The notes under the pieces are model-generated. The model was not told where the DNA came from and made no database searches. It was given only the letters and a program-made list of their open reading frames with translations. A stretch of DNA of 64,000 nucleotides from Terripilifer ovatus (GTDB lineage: Bacteria; Pseudomonadota; Alphaproteobacteria; Rhizobiales; Beijerinckiaceae). The first letter of the stretch is position 1; each line of letters opens with the position of its first letter. The position numbers and the translations under genes are program-made. Below, piece after piece: positions 17,579-27,805 of this stretch. Location of the stretch: the NCBI GenBank assembly GCA_029222685.1, contig JARHVB010000023.1, forward strand, positions 248,001-312,000, written 5' to 3'.

Positions 17579-18154
17579 ATGGCGACTGCAAGCGAGACGA
17601 AAAAGCCCTTCCTGAGTGATGTTAAAGCCCTTCGCGAGAAAGCGAGGAAGCAACTGGCTCTGGGCGCGGTTACGCCTGCCTATAAGGGTGATGTGAAGCA
17701 GACGATTGAAATCCTGCAATCCGTGCTCGCAACGGAAATCGTCTGTGTCCTCCGCTATACGATGCATTCCATCGCCGCGACCGGCATTTCTTCGGAGAGC
17801 GTCAAGGAGGAGTTTGCCACGCACGCACGCGAAGAGCAGGAGCACATGACCCAGGTTGCCGAGCGCATCAATCAACTCGGCGGCACACCGAATTTCAATC
17901 CGGAAGGTTTGGCGTCACGCTCTGCTTCAGAATATTCGGAGGGTGACAATCTCGTCGACATGATCCGCGAAAACCTGGTTGCGGAGCGGATTGCCGTCGA
18001 ACATTACCGCGAACTCATCCGCTACTTCGGCGACGATGATGCGACGACAAGGGTGATGCTGGAAGGCATTCTCGGCACCGAAGAGGAGCATGCGAATGAC
18101 ATGCATGATCTCCTTGTCGCCCATGAAGGCAAGCCCGATCTGCCCAAGAACTGA
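17579..18154 (+). CDS. Ferritin-like (bacterioferritin/DPS-type) protein
   Basis: 191 aa four-helix ferritin-like protein. Putative di-iron ligands: Glu53 (LATEIVCVLRY), Glu86 and His89 (EEQEHM), Glu136 or Glu141 in ENLVAERIAVEHY, and Glu168/His171 (GTEEEHAND), the E...ExxH...E...ExxH layout of ferroxidase centres. Likely protects against iron-driven oxidative damage. Of two adjacent ATGs (17573, 17579) the second is preferred because GGAG lies 6 bp before it and directly abuts the first. Preceded by an EcfG-type promoter and followed by a strong terminator. Confidence 0.9.
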   Translation: MATASETKKPFLSDVKALREKARKQLALGAVTPAYKGDVKQTIEILQSVLATEIVCVLRYTMHSIAATGISSESVKEEFATHAREEQEHMTQVAERINQLGGTPNFNPEGLASRSASEYSEGDNLVDMIRENLVAERIAVEHYRELIRYFGDDDATTRVMLEGILGTEEEHANDMHDLLVAHEGKPDLPKN

Positions 18155-18199
18155 TTGGAATTATTCTTTTTAAGATCGTGTCGGTCGAATGCAGACAGC

Positions 18200-18238
18200 A
18201 AAAGGGGTATGCAGGCGTTGCCTGCATACCCCTTTTTT
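18200..18238. terminator. Strong Rho-independent terminator, probably bidirectional
   Basis: Perfect 17-bp stem (AAAAGGGGTATGCAGGC with its complement) around a 3-nt GTT loop, ending in six T residues on the + strand and in an A-run that gives a T-run on the minus strand. It sits between the convergent ferritin-like and DUF3309 genes and can serve both. Confidence 0.9.
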
Positions 18239-18250
18239 GTGAGGACCGGC

Positions 18251-18412
18251 CTAAACCGGGCCGAGCCGGCCGCTGATGAGAAGAATGATCAAAATGAGGA
18301 TGAGGACGCCCGGTATGCCGCCGTAGCCCCACGCCGGCCAACCGGCGCCGCGGCCATAATAACCGCCGCCGAACAGGATCACGATCAGAATGATGAGAAG
18401 TATAAGTGACAT
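18251..18412 (-). CDS. DUF3309 family small membrane protein
   Basis: 53 aa, almost entirely hydrophobic: LILLIILIVILFGGGYYG, a Gly/Trp/Tyr-rich middle (GWPAWGYGGIPG), then VLILILIILLISG. This is the DUF3309 pattern common in Alphaproteobacteria, often stress-induced. Start ATG at 18412 was chosen over longer frames because the family begins with a short MSL or MGT. Function unknown. Confidence 0.85.
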   Translation of the reverse strand: MSLILLIILIVILFGGGYYGRGAGWPAWGYGGIPGVLILILIILLISGRLGPV

Positions 18413-18709
18413 GTGCAGCCTCCAATTGACACTTATGTGAATTCGCAGGACGGCAACTGGTTCCTTCCGGCAGCAGGCTGAGACGAAGATGGGCGGCGGC
18501 CCCAAACCCCATCATTTGCGGTTCCGTTTCTCCATTGGCGGGCAACGTCAATCGCGCTAGGCTCGTAACAAATCAGGAAGAGGGGAACGGAAAGCCCTGT
18601 TGGCCGGGATGCGGGTCTCGCTGGCGCGCATCTGATCGGTCGAGAAAGCTCGGGACGCCGGCGAGCAGGGGCGGGCTTGGTCGTTGCAGGAACCAGTGGG
18701 GGGATTGTC

Positions 18710-19690
18710 ATGAGCCGTTTAAAGTCTTGCTTGCGCATTGCTGTTTTCGGAGGGGTTGCCGCACTGACGGCGGCCCTCGCGCCGGCGTGGGCGCAGGATT
18801 ATCCATCACGCGACATTCATGTCATCGTCGGCTTTCCTGCCGGCAGCGGCGCCGACGTCTATGCGCGTTACTTCGCCAACAAGCTCTCCATTCTTTCCAA
18901 ACAGTCGGCGCTGGTCGAGAACCGGCCGGGTGCTGCGGCGAGCATCGCGACGGAGGCCGTCGCGCGGGCGAAGCCGGACGGCTATACGCTGTTCATCGGC
19001 GGCTCGGATTCTTTCGCTTCGCCGCTCTATCTCTTCAAGAAGCCGACCACCGATCCGCGCAAGGATTTTGCCTATATCTCGCCGCTGGTGAGCCAGGGTT
19101 TTATTCTGATGGTGGACGCGCAGAAACCGTTCAAGAGCGTGGCCGACCTGACCGCCTATCTCAAGGAGAAGAAGGACAAGGCGTCCTACGCGACCGCCAA
19201 CAATCCTGCGACCATCCTGGCCGAGATCTACAAGAACGCCGCCGGTCTCGAGACTATGCAGGTGCAGTACCGCACCAGCGCTGACTTCATCAACGACATG
19301 ATAGGCGGCCGCATTGATTTCGTGATGGCCGATCCGGTGTTCGCGCTGGCGCGCATCAACGATGGCAAGATGCGGCCGCTGGCGGTCAGCACCGCGAAGC
19401 GCCTGAAGCCGGTGGCCGATATCCCGACGCTGCAGGAGGCTGGCATTCCCAATGTCGATATGAACCTCTGGTGGGTGACGGCGGCGCCGGCCGGCACGCC
19501 CACGGCGATTGTCGACAAGCTCAACGGCTGGTTCACTGAAATCGGCAAGATGGAGGAGACCCGTACCTTTCTCGCCAAGTTCGGTGCCGAGCCCTTCGTC
19601 GGGACGCCGGCGGAAACGACGGCGCATATCAATAAAGAGATCAAGGACTGGGCCGAATATGTGCGGCTCGCCAAGCTCGAGGCGCAGTAG
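18710..19690 (+). CDS. Bug/TctC-type tripartite tricarboxylate transporter substrate-binding protein
   Basis: 326 aa. Signal peptide (AVFGGVAALTAALAPAWA, cleavage before QDYPSRD); mature part has IHVIVGFPAGSGADVYARYF, VENRPGAAASIATEAVA, KPDGYTLFIGGSDSF and ADIPTLQEAGIP, standard for the family. Binds an unknown carboxylate-type ligand; no TctA/B genes nearby. ATG at 18710 has a G-rich RBS (GTGGGGGGA). Followed by GMC oxidoreductase and quinone reductase genes, which may act on the ligand. Confidence 0.92.
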   Translation: MSRLKSCLRIAVFGGVAALTAALAPAWAQDYPSRDIHVIVGFPAGSGADVYARYFANKLSILSKQSALVENRPGAAASIATEAVARAKPDGYTLFIGGSDSFASPLYLFKKPTTDPRKDFAYISPLVSQGFILMVDAQKPFKSVADLTAYLKEKKDKASYATANNPATILAEIYKNAAGLETMQVQYRTSADFINDMIGGRIDFVMADPVFALARINDGKMRPLAVSTAKRLKPVADIPTLQEAGIPNVDMNLWWVTAAPAGTPTAIVDKLNGWFTEIGKMEETRTFLAKFGAEPFVGTPAETTAHINKEIKDWAEYVRLAKLEAQ

Positions 19691-19750
19691 CAGGTCAGCG
19701 GTCCTGTTATTGTGCCGCTGCGGTCAAGCGCGGCGGACGGCGGGCAGGGA

Positions 19751-19779
19751 CACTGTGCGCTCGCGAGGAGTGCACAGTG
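19751..19779 (+). promoter_or_regulatory. mRNA hairpin enclosing the start site of the GMC oxidoreductase gene
   Basis: CACTGTGC (19751-19758) pairs perfectly with GCACAGTG (19772-19779). The right arm contains the GTG start codon (19777-19779) and the 13-nt loop contains the Shine-Dalgarno GAGGAG (19765-19770). Folded, it could limit start-codon access; the effect on translation is inferred. Confidence 0.5.
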
Positions 19780-21390
19780 GCAACCGAGAACTACGACTAT
19801 ATCATCGTCGGTGCCGGCTCCGCCGGCTGTACGCTGGCGAACCGGCTGAGCGAAGATTCCGATGTCCGCGTGCTGCTGCTCGAAGCCGGCGGGCGGGACC
19901 TGAATCCGCTGATCCATATTCCGCTCGGCATGGGCAAGCTCTACGAGCACCAGCTGTACGACTGGAAATACCGGTCGGAGCCGGAACCGGGCCTCGATGG
20001 CCGCATCATCGACAGTCCGCGCGGCAAGGTCTTGGGCGGATCGTCCTCCATCAACGTAATGACCTATACGCGCGGCGACCACGGCGACTATGACCGCTGG
20101 GCGGCGAACGGCGCCGACGGCTGGTCCTATGCGGATGTGTTGCCTTACTTCAAGCGCACCGAGACGGCGGAAGACGGTGAGAGTGAAGCGCGCGGCGGCA
20201 GCGGGCCGGTCGGCGTGCAATGGACACGGGCGACCGATCCCATCTGCGCGGCCTTGCTGGAGGCGGCCAAACTAATGGGCCAGCGCTTCAATCCGGATCT
20301 CTCCAGCGGCGATGCGGAAGGGTTCGGCCGCACACAATATACGATCCGCAACGGCCGACGCTCATCCGCCGCCACAGCGCATCTCGGGCCAGCCCGCAAG
20401 CGGCGCAATCTGACCGTGCGCGTTCGTGCCATGGCAACGCGCGTCGTTATCGAAAACCAGCGTGCGACCGGCGTGGATTACAGGGTGGGGCGCGGCGACG
20501 TCGTGCGCGCCACGGCCGCCCGAGAGGTCATCCTGTCGGGCGGCGTCTATAACACGCCACAACTGCTGATGCTGTCCGGCATCGGCCCGGCGGCGCATTT
20601 GCGCGAACATGGCATCGGGATCGTGGCCGACCTGCCGGTCGGCAGGAACCTGCAAGACCACCTGATGGCGACCAACCTCTTCACCCGCAAAAGTCCGGGC
20701 GAGTTTCACCGGGAGATGCGCGCCGACCGCATGGCGCTCAATATGTTGCGCGCGTATTTCCTCGGAAAGGGCTACGCGGCTTCGGTTCCCAGCGGCCTCA
20801 TCGCCTTCGTCAGGACGCAGCCGGACCTGGCGGTGCCCGACATCGAATTCCTGATGCCGATCGCCCCCTTCCATGCGCATCTTTGGATGCCCGGCATCAA
20901 GGCGCCCTATGCGGACGCCTTCAATATCCGCGCGACGATCCTGCATCCGGAAAGCCGTGGCGACGTCACTTTGCGATCGACGGACCCGTTCGAGCCGGTG
21001 CGCCTCAGGTTCAACTTTCTCACGGCGCAGCGCGATATCGAGACCTTGCGAAAAGGCTTTCGCCTCGGCCGCGAGATTGCCCGCCAGGCGCCGCTCGATG
21101 CCTATCGCGCCGCCGAACTGGCGCCGGGGCCGCAGGTGCAGACCGATGCGGAGATCGACGCCTATCTCCGCCAGACCGTGGTGACGGTGTCGCACCCGGC
21201 CTGCACCTGCCCGATGGGGACGGGGCCCGGCAGCGTGCTCGATCCGCAGATGCGTGTGCGCGGCGTCGAACATCTGCGCGTGGTCGATGCCTCGGCCATG
21301 CCCGATCTGGTGTCGGCCCATATCAACGCCTGCGTGCTGATGATGGCGGAAAAGGCGGCCGATCTGATCCGTGGCCGGCCGAAGCCTTAG
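19777..21390 (+). CDS. GMC family FAD-dependent oxidoreductase (choline/alcohol dehydrogenase-like)
   Basis: 537 aa. FAD site [18 protein letters not shown] at the N-terminus, GMC signature 1 region [14 protein letters not shown], signature 2 region [18 protein letters not shown], and C-terminal catalytic block [12 protein letters not shown] followed by [19 protein letters not shown] with the second catalytic residue (Asn). Oxidises alcohols to aldehydes or ketones using an unknown acceptor. Soluble, no signal peptide. GTG start at 19777 with GAGGAG eight bases upstream. Confidence 0.92.
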   Translation: MATENYDYIIVGAGSAGCTLANRLSEDSDVRVLLLEAGGRDLNPLIHIPLGMGKLYEHQLYDWKYRSEPEPGLDGRIIDSPRGKVLGGSSSINVMTYTRGDHGDYDRWAANGADGWSYADVLPYFKRTETAEDGESEARGGSGPVGVQWTRATDPICAALLEAAKLMGQRFNPDLSSGDAEGFGRTQYTIRNGRRSSAATAHLGPARKRRNLTVRVRAMATRVVIENQRATGVDYRVGRGDVVRATAAREVILSGGVYNTPQLLMLSGIGPAAHLREHGIGIVADLPVGRNLQDHLMATNLFTRKSPGEFHREMRADRMALNMLRAYFLGKGYAASVPSGLIAFVRTQPDLAVPDIEFLMPIAPFHAHLWMPGIKAPYADAFNIRATILHPESRGDVTLRSTDPFEPVRLRFNFLTAQRDIETLRKGFRLGREIARQAPLDAYRAAELAPGPQVQTDAEIDAYLRQTVVTVSHPACTCPMGTGPGSVLDPQMRVRGVEHLRVVDASAMPDLVSAHINACVLMMAEKAADLIRGRPKP

Positions 21391-21494
21391 TTGCCAGAGC
21401 CCGGAACCGGTCTGCCGTGATTTGTTCGCCTGCGAACAAGATTTGCGGGCGGGAGCGGTTACATCTGGCGCCAATGTGTCACCAGGAGGAACGA

Positions 21495-22490
21495 ATGGCC
21501 AGGACGATTGTCGTCGATCACGTGGGCGGTCCCGATGTCATGAAGCTCGTCGACATGGATCCGGGCAAACCGGGGCCCGGCGAGGTGCTGTTGCGCCAGA
21601 CCGCAATCGGCGTCAATTTCGCCGATGTGCATTACCGCCGCGGCACGGCGCCGCCGCATGCCATGGCGAAACTGCCGATGCCCTTCACGCCGGGCCTCGA
21701 GGCGGCCGGCGTGGTGGAAGAGATCGGGCTTGGCGTCACCGGCTTCAAGCGCGGCGACAGGGTCGGCTATGCGACGGCGACATTGACCATCGGCGCCTAT
21801 ACGGACATGCGCGTGTTTCCTGCCGACCGGCTGTTCAAGATCCCCGATGGCGTGTCCGATATCGCGGTCGCGGCGGTCATGTATCGCGGCGTCACCGTGC
21901 ATGGCATGATCCGCTCCTGCTACAAGGTGAAGCCCGGCGACAATGTTCTGCTGCATGCGGCCGCCGGCGGCGTCGGCTCGATCGTCGCGCGCTGGGCGAA
22001 GCACACCGGCGCCACCGTCATCGGCACCGTGAGCAGCGAGGCCAAGGTGGACTATGCCCGTGCGCAGGGCTGCGCCCATGTCATCGTCACCAGCCGCGAG
22101 GACTTCGTCAAACGTGCGAAGGAGCTGACCAACGGCATTGGCGTCGATGTGGTGTTCGACGGCGTCGGCGCCGACACGTTTCTCAAATCCTTCGACTGCA
22201 TTCGCCGCTACGGCATGATGGTGTCATTCGGCCAGGCGGCCGGGATGATGGACCCTGTCGATCCAGTGCTGCTACAGCACAACGGCCTCTATCTGACCAA
22301 GTTCAGCGGCTCGACCTATAACGAAGTCACGGAAGACTATCAGTTCCGCGCCAGGGAAGTGCTGGAAGCCATCGCCCAGGGCGTTCTGGGGCAGGGCAAT
22401 TGCGCCGTCTACGAGCTTGAGAATGTCGCCCAGGCGCATCGGGATTTCGAGGATCGCAGTTCCACCGGATCGCTGGTGATCAGACTGTAG
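21495..22490 (+). CDS. NADPH:quinone oxidoreductase-like zinc-free MDR protein
   Basis: 331 aa QorA-type medium-chain dehydrogenase/reductase. Substrate-domain start TIVVDHVGGPDVMKLVDMD, VNFADVHYRRGT, and NADPH-binding AAAGGVGSIVARWAK (about residue 155). Lacks the cysteine cluster of zinc alcohol dehydrogenases, so it is probably a quinone or enone reductase. Excellent RBS AGGAGGAA before ATG at 21495; the open frame far upstream is antisense-like overlap with the GMC gene. Confidence 0.92.
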   Translation: MARTIVVDHVGGPDVMKLVDMDPGKPGPGEVLLRQTAIGVNFADVHYRRGTAPPHAMAKLPMPFTPGLEAAGVVEEIGLGVTGFKRGDRVGYATATLTIGAYTDMRVFPADRLFKIPDGVSDIAVAAVMYRGVTVHGMIRSCYKVKPGDNVLLHAAAGGVGSIVARWAKHTGATVIGTVSSEAKVDYARAQGCAHVIVTSREDFVKRAKELTNGIGVDVVFDGVGADTFLKSFDCIRRYGMMVSFGQAAGMMDPVDPVLLQHNGLYLTKFSGSTYNEVTEDYQFRAREVLEAIAQGVLGQGNCAVYELENVAQAHRDFEDRSSTGSLVIRL

Positions 22491-22739
22491 GCTCTGCCAG
22501 GGGCGGTTCGCCTGTTTGCCGGGCAGGCGTGCATCAAACATTTGCAACCGTACCAATGGCGCTGCAGCAGGCGTGAGGCTTTGCCGTTTCAGGACAAGTA
22601 ATTGGGCGCGCGATAACAAGAAGAAAGCCGGCTCTGTGGCGAGCATGGCGGCATGCAGCGTTACGGCCGGCGTATGGTCGGCGACACGCTGGGTCCGTGA
22701 TTGGCACGGCAAAGCTTCGGCAAACCACGGGGGCCTGAG

Positions 22740-24344
22740 ATGAGAAAAAGCTTGATCGATCGCCGGTCGTTCACCCTGGGCGGCGCGACGCTGGTGCTGG
22801 CCGGTGCCGTTCCCCAGACGTCCTTTGCGCAGGAAACGCCGCGCCGCGGCGGCGTGCTGACCGTGCAGACCTATGCCGATCTTCGCACGCTCAACCCGGC
22901 GATGCGGGCTTCGTTCGCCATCCACGTCTTCACCAGCAAGATGATCGAGCCCCTGGTCGATCTCGGCGTCAACAACGAGCCGGTGCCGAAGCTTGCGACC
23001 GCCTGGGAAAGCTCGCCCGACGGCAAGACCATCACCTTCAAGCTGCGCGAAGGCGTGCAATGGCACGACGGCAAGCCGTTCACCTCGGCAGACGTGCAGT
23101 TCTGTGCCATGGAGATGTGGAAGAAGTTCCAGAACTACGGCACCTTGCTGCATCGCCATCTCACCGCGGTCGATACGCCCGACGCGCATACCGCCGTTTT
23201 CCGCTATGCCGAGCCGATGCCGCTCGGGCTTCTGCTGCGCGCCGCCTGCGAGCTCTGCTATGTCGTGCCGAAGCATGTCTACGAGGGCACTGACCTTCTG
23301 AAGAATACGGCCAATCTTGCGCCGATAGGGACGGGGCCTTTCAAGTTCAATTCCTATGCGCCGGGCGAACATCTGACGCTCGACCGCAACCCGAACTACT
23401 GGGTTCCGGGACAGCCCTATCTCGACAAGGTGATCATCCGCGTCATTCCGGATGCGGCGGCAGCGGCGGCGGCGCTTGAATCGAAGAGCATCCAGATGAG
23501 CTTCTTCTCATCGCTGCCGCGCACCGACATCGCGCGTCTTGCCAAGGACAGGGCGTTCCGCGTCGGCACCAAGGGCAACGAGGCCTATACCATCCTCAAT
23601 ACGCTGGGGTTCAACACGCGCAAAAAAGAACTGTCCGACGTGCGCGTGCGCCAGGCGATCGCCTATGCCCTCGACATCGATTTCTATGCGGATGAATTCC
23701 TGCTCGGCTACGGCAAGCGGGCGCAGGGGCCCATCCCTTCGACCTCATCCTTCTTCGTTCCGGGCGCGGCGCCGGGCTATCCGTTCGATCTCAAGAAGGC
23801 GGAGGCTTTGCTTGACGAGGCCGGCTACAAGCGCGGCGCCGGCGGCGTCCGCTTTGCGATGCGGCTGATGCCGAACAGTTCCGACGACATCCGCATGTTC
23901 GCGACCTTCATCCAGCAGTCGCTGCAGAAGGTCGGTATCAAGATCGACATCCAGACATATGATTCACCGGGCTATATCGCCCATGTGAATCGCGACTGGG
24001 ATTTTGAACTCGCCACAGACACCAATCTTTATCGCGGCGATCCGGGCGTCGGCACGACGATCTGGTATCAATCCGGGGTGCCTGCCGGCACGCCGTGGAG
24101 CAATCAGTTCGGCTGGAAGTCCGATCGGATCGATACGGTGATCGGCGAAGCCCTGGTCGAGCTCGATCCGGCCAAGCGCAAGGCGATGTATGGCGAATTC
24201 GCCAAAATCGCGAACGATGAAATTCCGGTCCTGATGGCGATCGAGCAGGTTTTCGTTTCCGCCGTGGCCAAGACAGTCCGCAACGATCACAATACGCCAC
24301 GCTGGCCGGGCACGTCCTGGGCGGACACGTGGATCGAGGCATAG
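22740..24344 (+). CDS. Peptide-type ABC transporter solute-binding protein (SBP_bac_5)
   Basis: 534 aa periplasmic receptor. The signal peptide has a twin-arginine-like motif (DRRSFTLGGATLVLAG, cleavage near SFA/QE), suggesting Tat export. Mature family blocks: LRTLNPAMRAS, LREGVQWHDGKPFTSADVQF, GTGPFKFNSYAPGEHL, NPNYWVPGQPYLDKV, and VRQAIAYALDIDFY. Binds an unknown peptide-like, opine-like or small ligand. First gene of a complete transporter operon to 27776. ATG at 22740 chosen over an upstream TTG because the Tat motif begins here. Confidence 0.93.
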   Translation: MRKSLIDRRSFTLGGATLVLAGAVPQTSFAQETPRRGGVLTVQTYADLRTLNPAMRASFAIHVFTSKMIEPLVDLGVNNEPVPKLATAWESSPDGKTITFKLREGVQWHDGKPFTSADVQFCAMEMWKKFQNYGTLLHRHLTAVDTPDAHTAVFRYAEPMPLGLLLRAACELCYVVPKHVYEGTDLLKNTANLAPIGTGPFKFNSYAPGEHLTLDRNPNYWVPGQPYLDKVIIRVIPDAAAAAAALESKSIQMSFFSSLPRTDIARLAKDRAFRVGTKGNEAYTILNTLGFNTRKKELSDVRVRQAIAYALDIDFYADEFLLGYGKRAQGPIPSTSSFFVPGAAPGYPFDLKKAEALLDEAGYKRGAGGVRFAMRLMPNSSDDIRMFATFIQQSLQKVGIKIDIQTYDSPGYIAHVNRDWDFELATDTNLYRGDPGVGTTIWYQSGVPAGTPWSNQFGWKSDRIDTVIGEALVELDPAKRKAMYGEFAKIANDEIPVLMAIEQVFVSAVAKTVRNDHNTPRWPGTSWADTWIEA

Positions 24345-24357
24345 GACACGGACAGGC

Positions 24358-25335
24358 ATGCGCATCCTGCGTCTGGCATTGCGCCGCCTGGCGGTCAGCC
24401 TGCCGTGCATGCTGATCATCCTGCTCGGACTGTTCCTGCTGCTTCAGCTTGCGCCTGGGGATGCCATCGACGCGCTGATGGGACAGATGGGAAGCAGCGA
24501 CACGGCACTGGCCGAGACGCTACGCCAGCAATATGGGCTTGGCGGCGGAGTTGCGACCAGGCTCGCGGTTTATCTCTTCAACCTGCTGCGTCTCGATCTC
24601 GGCTTTTCCGTCGCCTACAACCAGCCGGTGCTGACGGTCATCCTGCAGCGGCTGCCGGTGACCCTGCTGCTGATGGTCTCGGCACTGTCGTTTGCCTTCG
24701 CCGCCGGCATGGTGGTTGGCGTGCTGGCGGCGCGGCGGGTCAATCGCTGGCCGGATACGCTGATCTCCATGCTGGTGCTGATCTTCTACGCGACGCCGTC
24801 GTTCTGGATCGGGCTGATGGGTATCCTCATCTTCGCGGTCAAGCTCAACTGGTTGCCCTCGGGCGGGATCAGCGATCTGTCGGCGGGCTTCACGGGCCTG
24901 CGTCTGGTGCTGGATACGGCGGTGCACCTCATCCTGCCGACCATGACCCTGGCGCTGATCTATTTCGCCATCTATGTGCGCATCACCCGCGCCTCGATGC
25001 TGGAGGTGATGACGCTCGATTTCATCCGCACGGCGCGCGCCAAGGGATTGAAGGAAGGCGCCGTTCTGGTCCGCCATGCGCTTCGCAACGCGCTGCTGCC
25101 GATGGTGACCATCCTCGGGCTTCAGGCCGGCGCCATGCTCGGCGGCGCCGTGGTGGTCGAAAGCGTTTTCACCCTTCCGGGCCTCGGCCGGCTGGCCCAC
25201 GAGGCGGTGATCCAGCGCGATCTCAACATGCTGCTCGGCATCGTCTTCATGTCGTCGCTTCTCGTCATCGCGATCAATTTCATCGTCGACCTCGTCTATG
25301 CCCGCATCGATCCGCGGATCGAAGCGAATGGCTGA
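24358..25335 (+). CDS. Peptide-type ABC transporter permease, DppB-type
   Basis: 325 aa inner-membrane permease. N-terminal membrane anchor (LRRLAVSLPCMLIILLGLFL), then a periplasmic loop with the family's LRQQYGLGG, and five further hydrophobic segments. EAA-type loop DFIRTARAKGLKEGAVLVRH and C-terminal DLVYARIDPRI are diagnostic. 13 bp after the receptor gene. Confidence 0.93.
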   Translation: MRILRLALRRLAVSLPCMLIILLGLFLLLQLAPGDAIDALMGQMGSSDTALAETLRQQYGLGGGVATRLAVYLFNLLRLDLGFSVAYNQPVLTVILQRLPVTLLLMVSALSFAFAAGMVVGVLAARRVNRWPDTLISMLVLIFYATPSFWIGLMGILIFAVKLNWLPSGGISDLSAGFTGLRLVLDTAVHLILPTMTLALIYFAIYVRITRASMLEVMTLDFIRTARAKGLKEGAVLVRHALRNALLPMVTILGLQAGAMLGGAVVVESVFTLPGLGRLAHEAVIQRDLNMLLGIVFMSSLLVIAINFIVDLVYARIDPRIEANG

Positions 25336-25347
25336 TCGGATCCGAGC

Positions 25348-26181
25348 ATGACCTTGCTGAAGTCCCTGGCCCGGTCGCCGTCGGCGATCATCGGCGCGGT
25401 TCTCCTGCTGATCGTGCTCGTCATGGCGGCCTCGGCCGGCTGGCTGTTTCCAAACGATCCGCTGTCGCTGGCGGGCCGGCCGCTGCAGGCCCCGTTCGCC
25501 AATCCACGCTTTCCGCTCGGCACCGATTCCGTCGGCCGCAATGTCGCTGCGCAACTCTTTTATGGCGCGCGCACGTCGCTCTTGATCGGGCTGATCTCGA
25601 CGGTCGTTGCCATCGTCATCGGCATCGTCGTCGGTGCCTTGGCGGGTTTCTACGGTCGCTGGATCGATACGGCGCTCATGCGGGTGACGGAAGCTTTTCA
25701 GACAGTGCCAAGTTTCATCCTCCTGCTGCTGCTGGTCGTGATCTTCGGCTCGCACATCGAGACGCTGGCGCTGACCATCGGCATCGTCTCGTGGACGGCG
25801 CCGGCGCGGCTGACGCGGGCTGAATTCCTGACCCTGCGCAATCGCGAATTCGTCCAGGCCTGCCGGGGCCTCGGCATGCCCAACTGGCGCATCATCTTTC
25901 TCGAGATCCTGCCGAACGCGCTGCCGCCGGTGATCGTCTACGCCAGCGTGGTCATGGCATTCTCGATCCTGCTCGAAAGCGCGCTGGCCTTTCTCGGCCT
26001 TTCCGATCCCAACGTGGCGTCCTGGGGCAATCTCATCGCCGACGGCCGCCGGGTGCTGCGCACGGCCGCCTATGTCGCGACCCTTCCCGGCCTCGTCATC
26101 CTGATCACGGTGCTGTCGATCTCGCTGATCGGGCAGGGGCTCAATGATGCGATGAACCCGCGGCTGAGGCGCAAAGGCTGA
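25348..26181 (+). CDS. Peptide-type ABC transporter permease, DppC-type
   Basis: 277 aa permease with N-terminal membrane segment (IIGAVLLLIVLVMAASAGWL), the GTDSVGRNVAAQLFYGART block after it, and the transport domain containing CRGLGMPNWRIIFLEILPN. Ends with the typical NDAMNPRLRRKG. Its TGA shares a base with the ATG of the ATPase gene (TGATG). Confidence 0.93.
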   Translation: MTLLKSLARSPSAIIGAVLLLIVLVMAASAGWLFPNDPLSLAGRPLQAPFANPRFPLGTDSVGRNVAAQLFYGARTSLLIGLISTVVAIVIGIVVGALAGFYGRWIDTALMRVTEAFQTVPSFILLLLLVVIFGSHIETLALTIGIVSWTAPARLTRAEFLTLRNREFVQACRGLGMPNWRIIFLEILPNALPPVIVYASVVMAFSILLESALAFLGLSDPNVASWGNLIADGRRVLRTAAYVATLPGLVILITVLSISLIGQGLNDAMNPRLRRKG

Positions 26182-27776
26182 TGGCGCTTTCGATCGAAAA
26201 CCTCTCCGTCCGGTTGCCGCGCCATGCGGACCGCGATTATGCGGTCCGCGATCTGTCGCTTAACGTCGGCGACAACGAGATCGTCTGCGTCGTCGGCGAA
26301 AGCGGGTCGGGCAAGTCGATCATGGCGTCGTCAATCTTGCGGCTGCTGCCGGAGGGCGTGACGCCGGAGGCCGGCCGGATCCTGTTCGAGGGTGAAGATC
26401 TGCTCAGGTTTCCGCCGCACGCCATGCGCAGCATCCGGGGTGCGCGTATCGGCATGATCTTCCAGGATCCGATGACCGCGCTCAATCCGCTGCATCGGGT
26501 CGGCGATCAGATCGCGGAGACGTTCCGCATCCATACAACGCTGCCGCAGGCCGATATCCGCGCCAGAGTGCTCGACCTGCTGGGCCAGATGCATCTGCCC
26601 GATCCGGCGCGTGCGGCGCGGGCCTATCCGCATGAACTCTCTGGCGGCCAGCGCCAGCGGGCGATGATCGCCATGGCATTGGCGCTCGAACCGAAGCTCC
26701 TCATCGCCGACGAGCCGACGACGGCGCTCGACGTCACCACCCAGGCGCAGATCCTGTCGCTGATCCGCGAATTGCAGCAGCGCAACCGCATGGGCGTGTT
26801 GTTCATCACCCATGATTTCGGCGTGGTGGCGGAAATCGCCACGCGCATCGCGGTGATGCGCCATGGCGTCCTTGTCGAGGAGGGGAGCGCCGCCAAAGTG
26901 CTGGAAGCGCCGGAACATCCTTATACGCGGGAGTTGATCGCCGCCGTGCCGTCGCTGAAACCGCCGTCGAAGGAACCCTTGCAGCCGCTCGGCCAGGCGG
27001 TCCTGTCGATCGTTGACGTCAGCAAGACCTACCGCCAGAAGGGCCGCGACGTCGCGGCCCTCAAGAACGTCACTTTGGCGCTGCGGCGCGGCAGCACGCT
27101 CGGCATTGTCGGCGAGAGCGGCTCCGGCAAGTCGACCCTGGCGCGCTGCATCGTCCGCCTGCTGACGACCGACAGCGGCGCGATCGAGGTCGATGGCGCC
27201 AACATCACCACGATGACCACGGTCGAGTGGCGCAAGAATGTCAGGCGCGTGCAGATGGTGTTCCAGGACCCCTACGCGTCGCTGAACCCGCGCCGCAAGG
27301 TCGGCGATCTCGTTGCGCAGGGGCCGCTGATCCACGGCGCGAAGGCGGCGGACGTTTATCCGCGCGTGCGCGACCTGTTCGCATTGGTCGGGCTCGATCC
27401 GGCGGCGGTCGACCGCTATCCGCATGAATTCTCCGGCGGCCAGCGCCAGCGCATCGGCCTCGCCCGCGCGCTGGCGATGGACCCGGACATTCTGGTGGCG
27501 GACGAGCCCGTCTCCGCGCTCGATGTGTCCGTGCAGGCGCAGGTGCTGACCCTGATCGCGGATATCCAGCGCAAGTTGGGCCTATCGGTGGTGTTCATCA
27601 CCCACGACCTGCGCGTGGCCGCGCAGATCTGCGACCGCGTCGCCATCATGCAGGGCGGGCGGGTGGTGGAGGAGGGAATGGCCGCCGACGTGCTGGTGGC
27701 GCCGCAGCATCCCTATTCGCAGGCGCTGGTGGCCGCCGTGCCGGGACGCAGGTGGCATGCAGAGACGGATGTTTAG
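26181..27776 (+). CDS. Fused dual ATP-binding protein of a peptide-type ABC transporter (DppD-DppF fusion)
   Basis: 531 aa with two complete ATPase domains (about 1-260 and 270-531), like YejF or GsiA. Domain 1: [41 protein letters not shown]. Domain 2: [42 protein letters not shown]. Neither half has the CxFHPRC cysteine motif found in the window's other two Dpp-type ATPases. Completes the transporter of 22740-27776; one-base overlap with the permease gene indicates coupling. Confidence 0.94.
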   Translation: MALSIENLSVRLPRHADRDYAVRDLSLNVGDNEIVCVVGESGSGKSIMASSILRLLPEGVTPEAGRILFEGEDLLRFPPHAMRSIRGARIGMIFQDPMTALNPLHRVGDQIAETFRIHTTLPQADIRARVLDLLGQMHLPDPARAARAYPHELSGGQRQRAMIAMALALEPKLLIADEPTTALDVTTQAQILSLIRELQQRNRMGVLFITHDFGVVAEIATRIAVMRHGVLVEEGSAAKVLEAPEHPYTRELIAAVPSLKPPSKEPLQPLGQAVLSIVDVSKTYRQKGRDVAALKNVTLALRRGSTLGIVGESGSGKSTLARCIVRLLTTDSGAIEVDGANITTMTTVEWRKNVRRVQMVFQDPYASLNPRRKVGDLVAQGPLIHGAKAADVYPRVRDLFALVGLDPAAVDRYPHEFSGGQRQRIGLARALAMDPDILVADEPVSALDVSVQAQVLTLIADIQRKLGLSVVFITHDLRVAAQICDRVAIMQGGRVVEEGMAADVLVAPQHPYSQALVAAVPGRRWHAETDV

Positions 27777-27805
27777 CGGGCTTTGTTGGTGGGCTTCGGC
27801 CTTGG

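Noticed and set aside
18440..18464. GGAAC upstream of the DUF3309 gene as a second EcfG promoter
   Set aside because: No GTT occurs at a 16-17 bp spacing; only the -35 half is present.
22702..22716. TTGGCAC...GC resembling a sigma54 promoter upstream of the second dpp-type operon
   Set aside because: The GG and GC are only 9 bp apart instead of 10, and the position is too close to the start codon.
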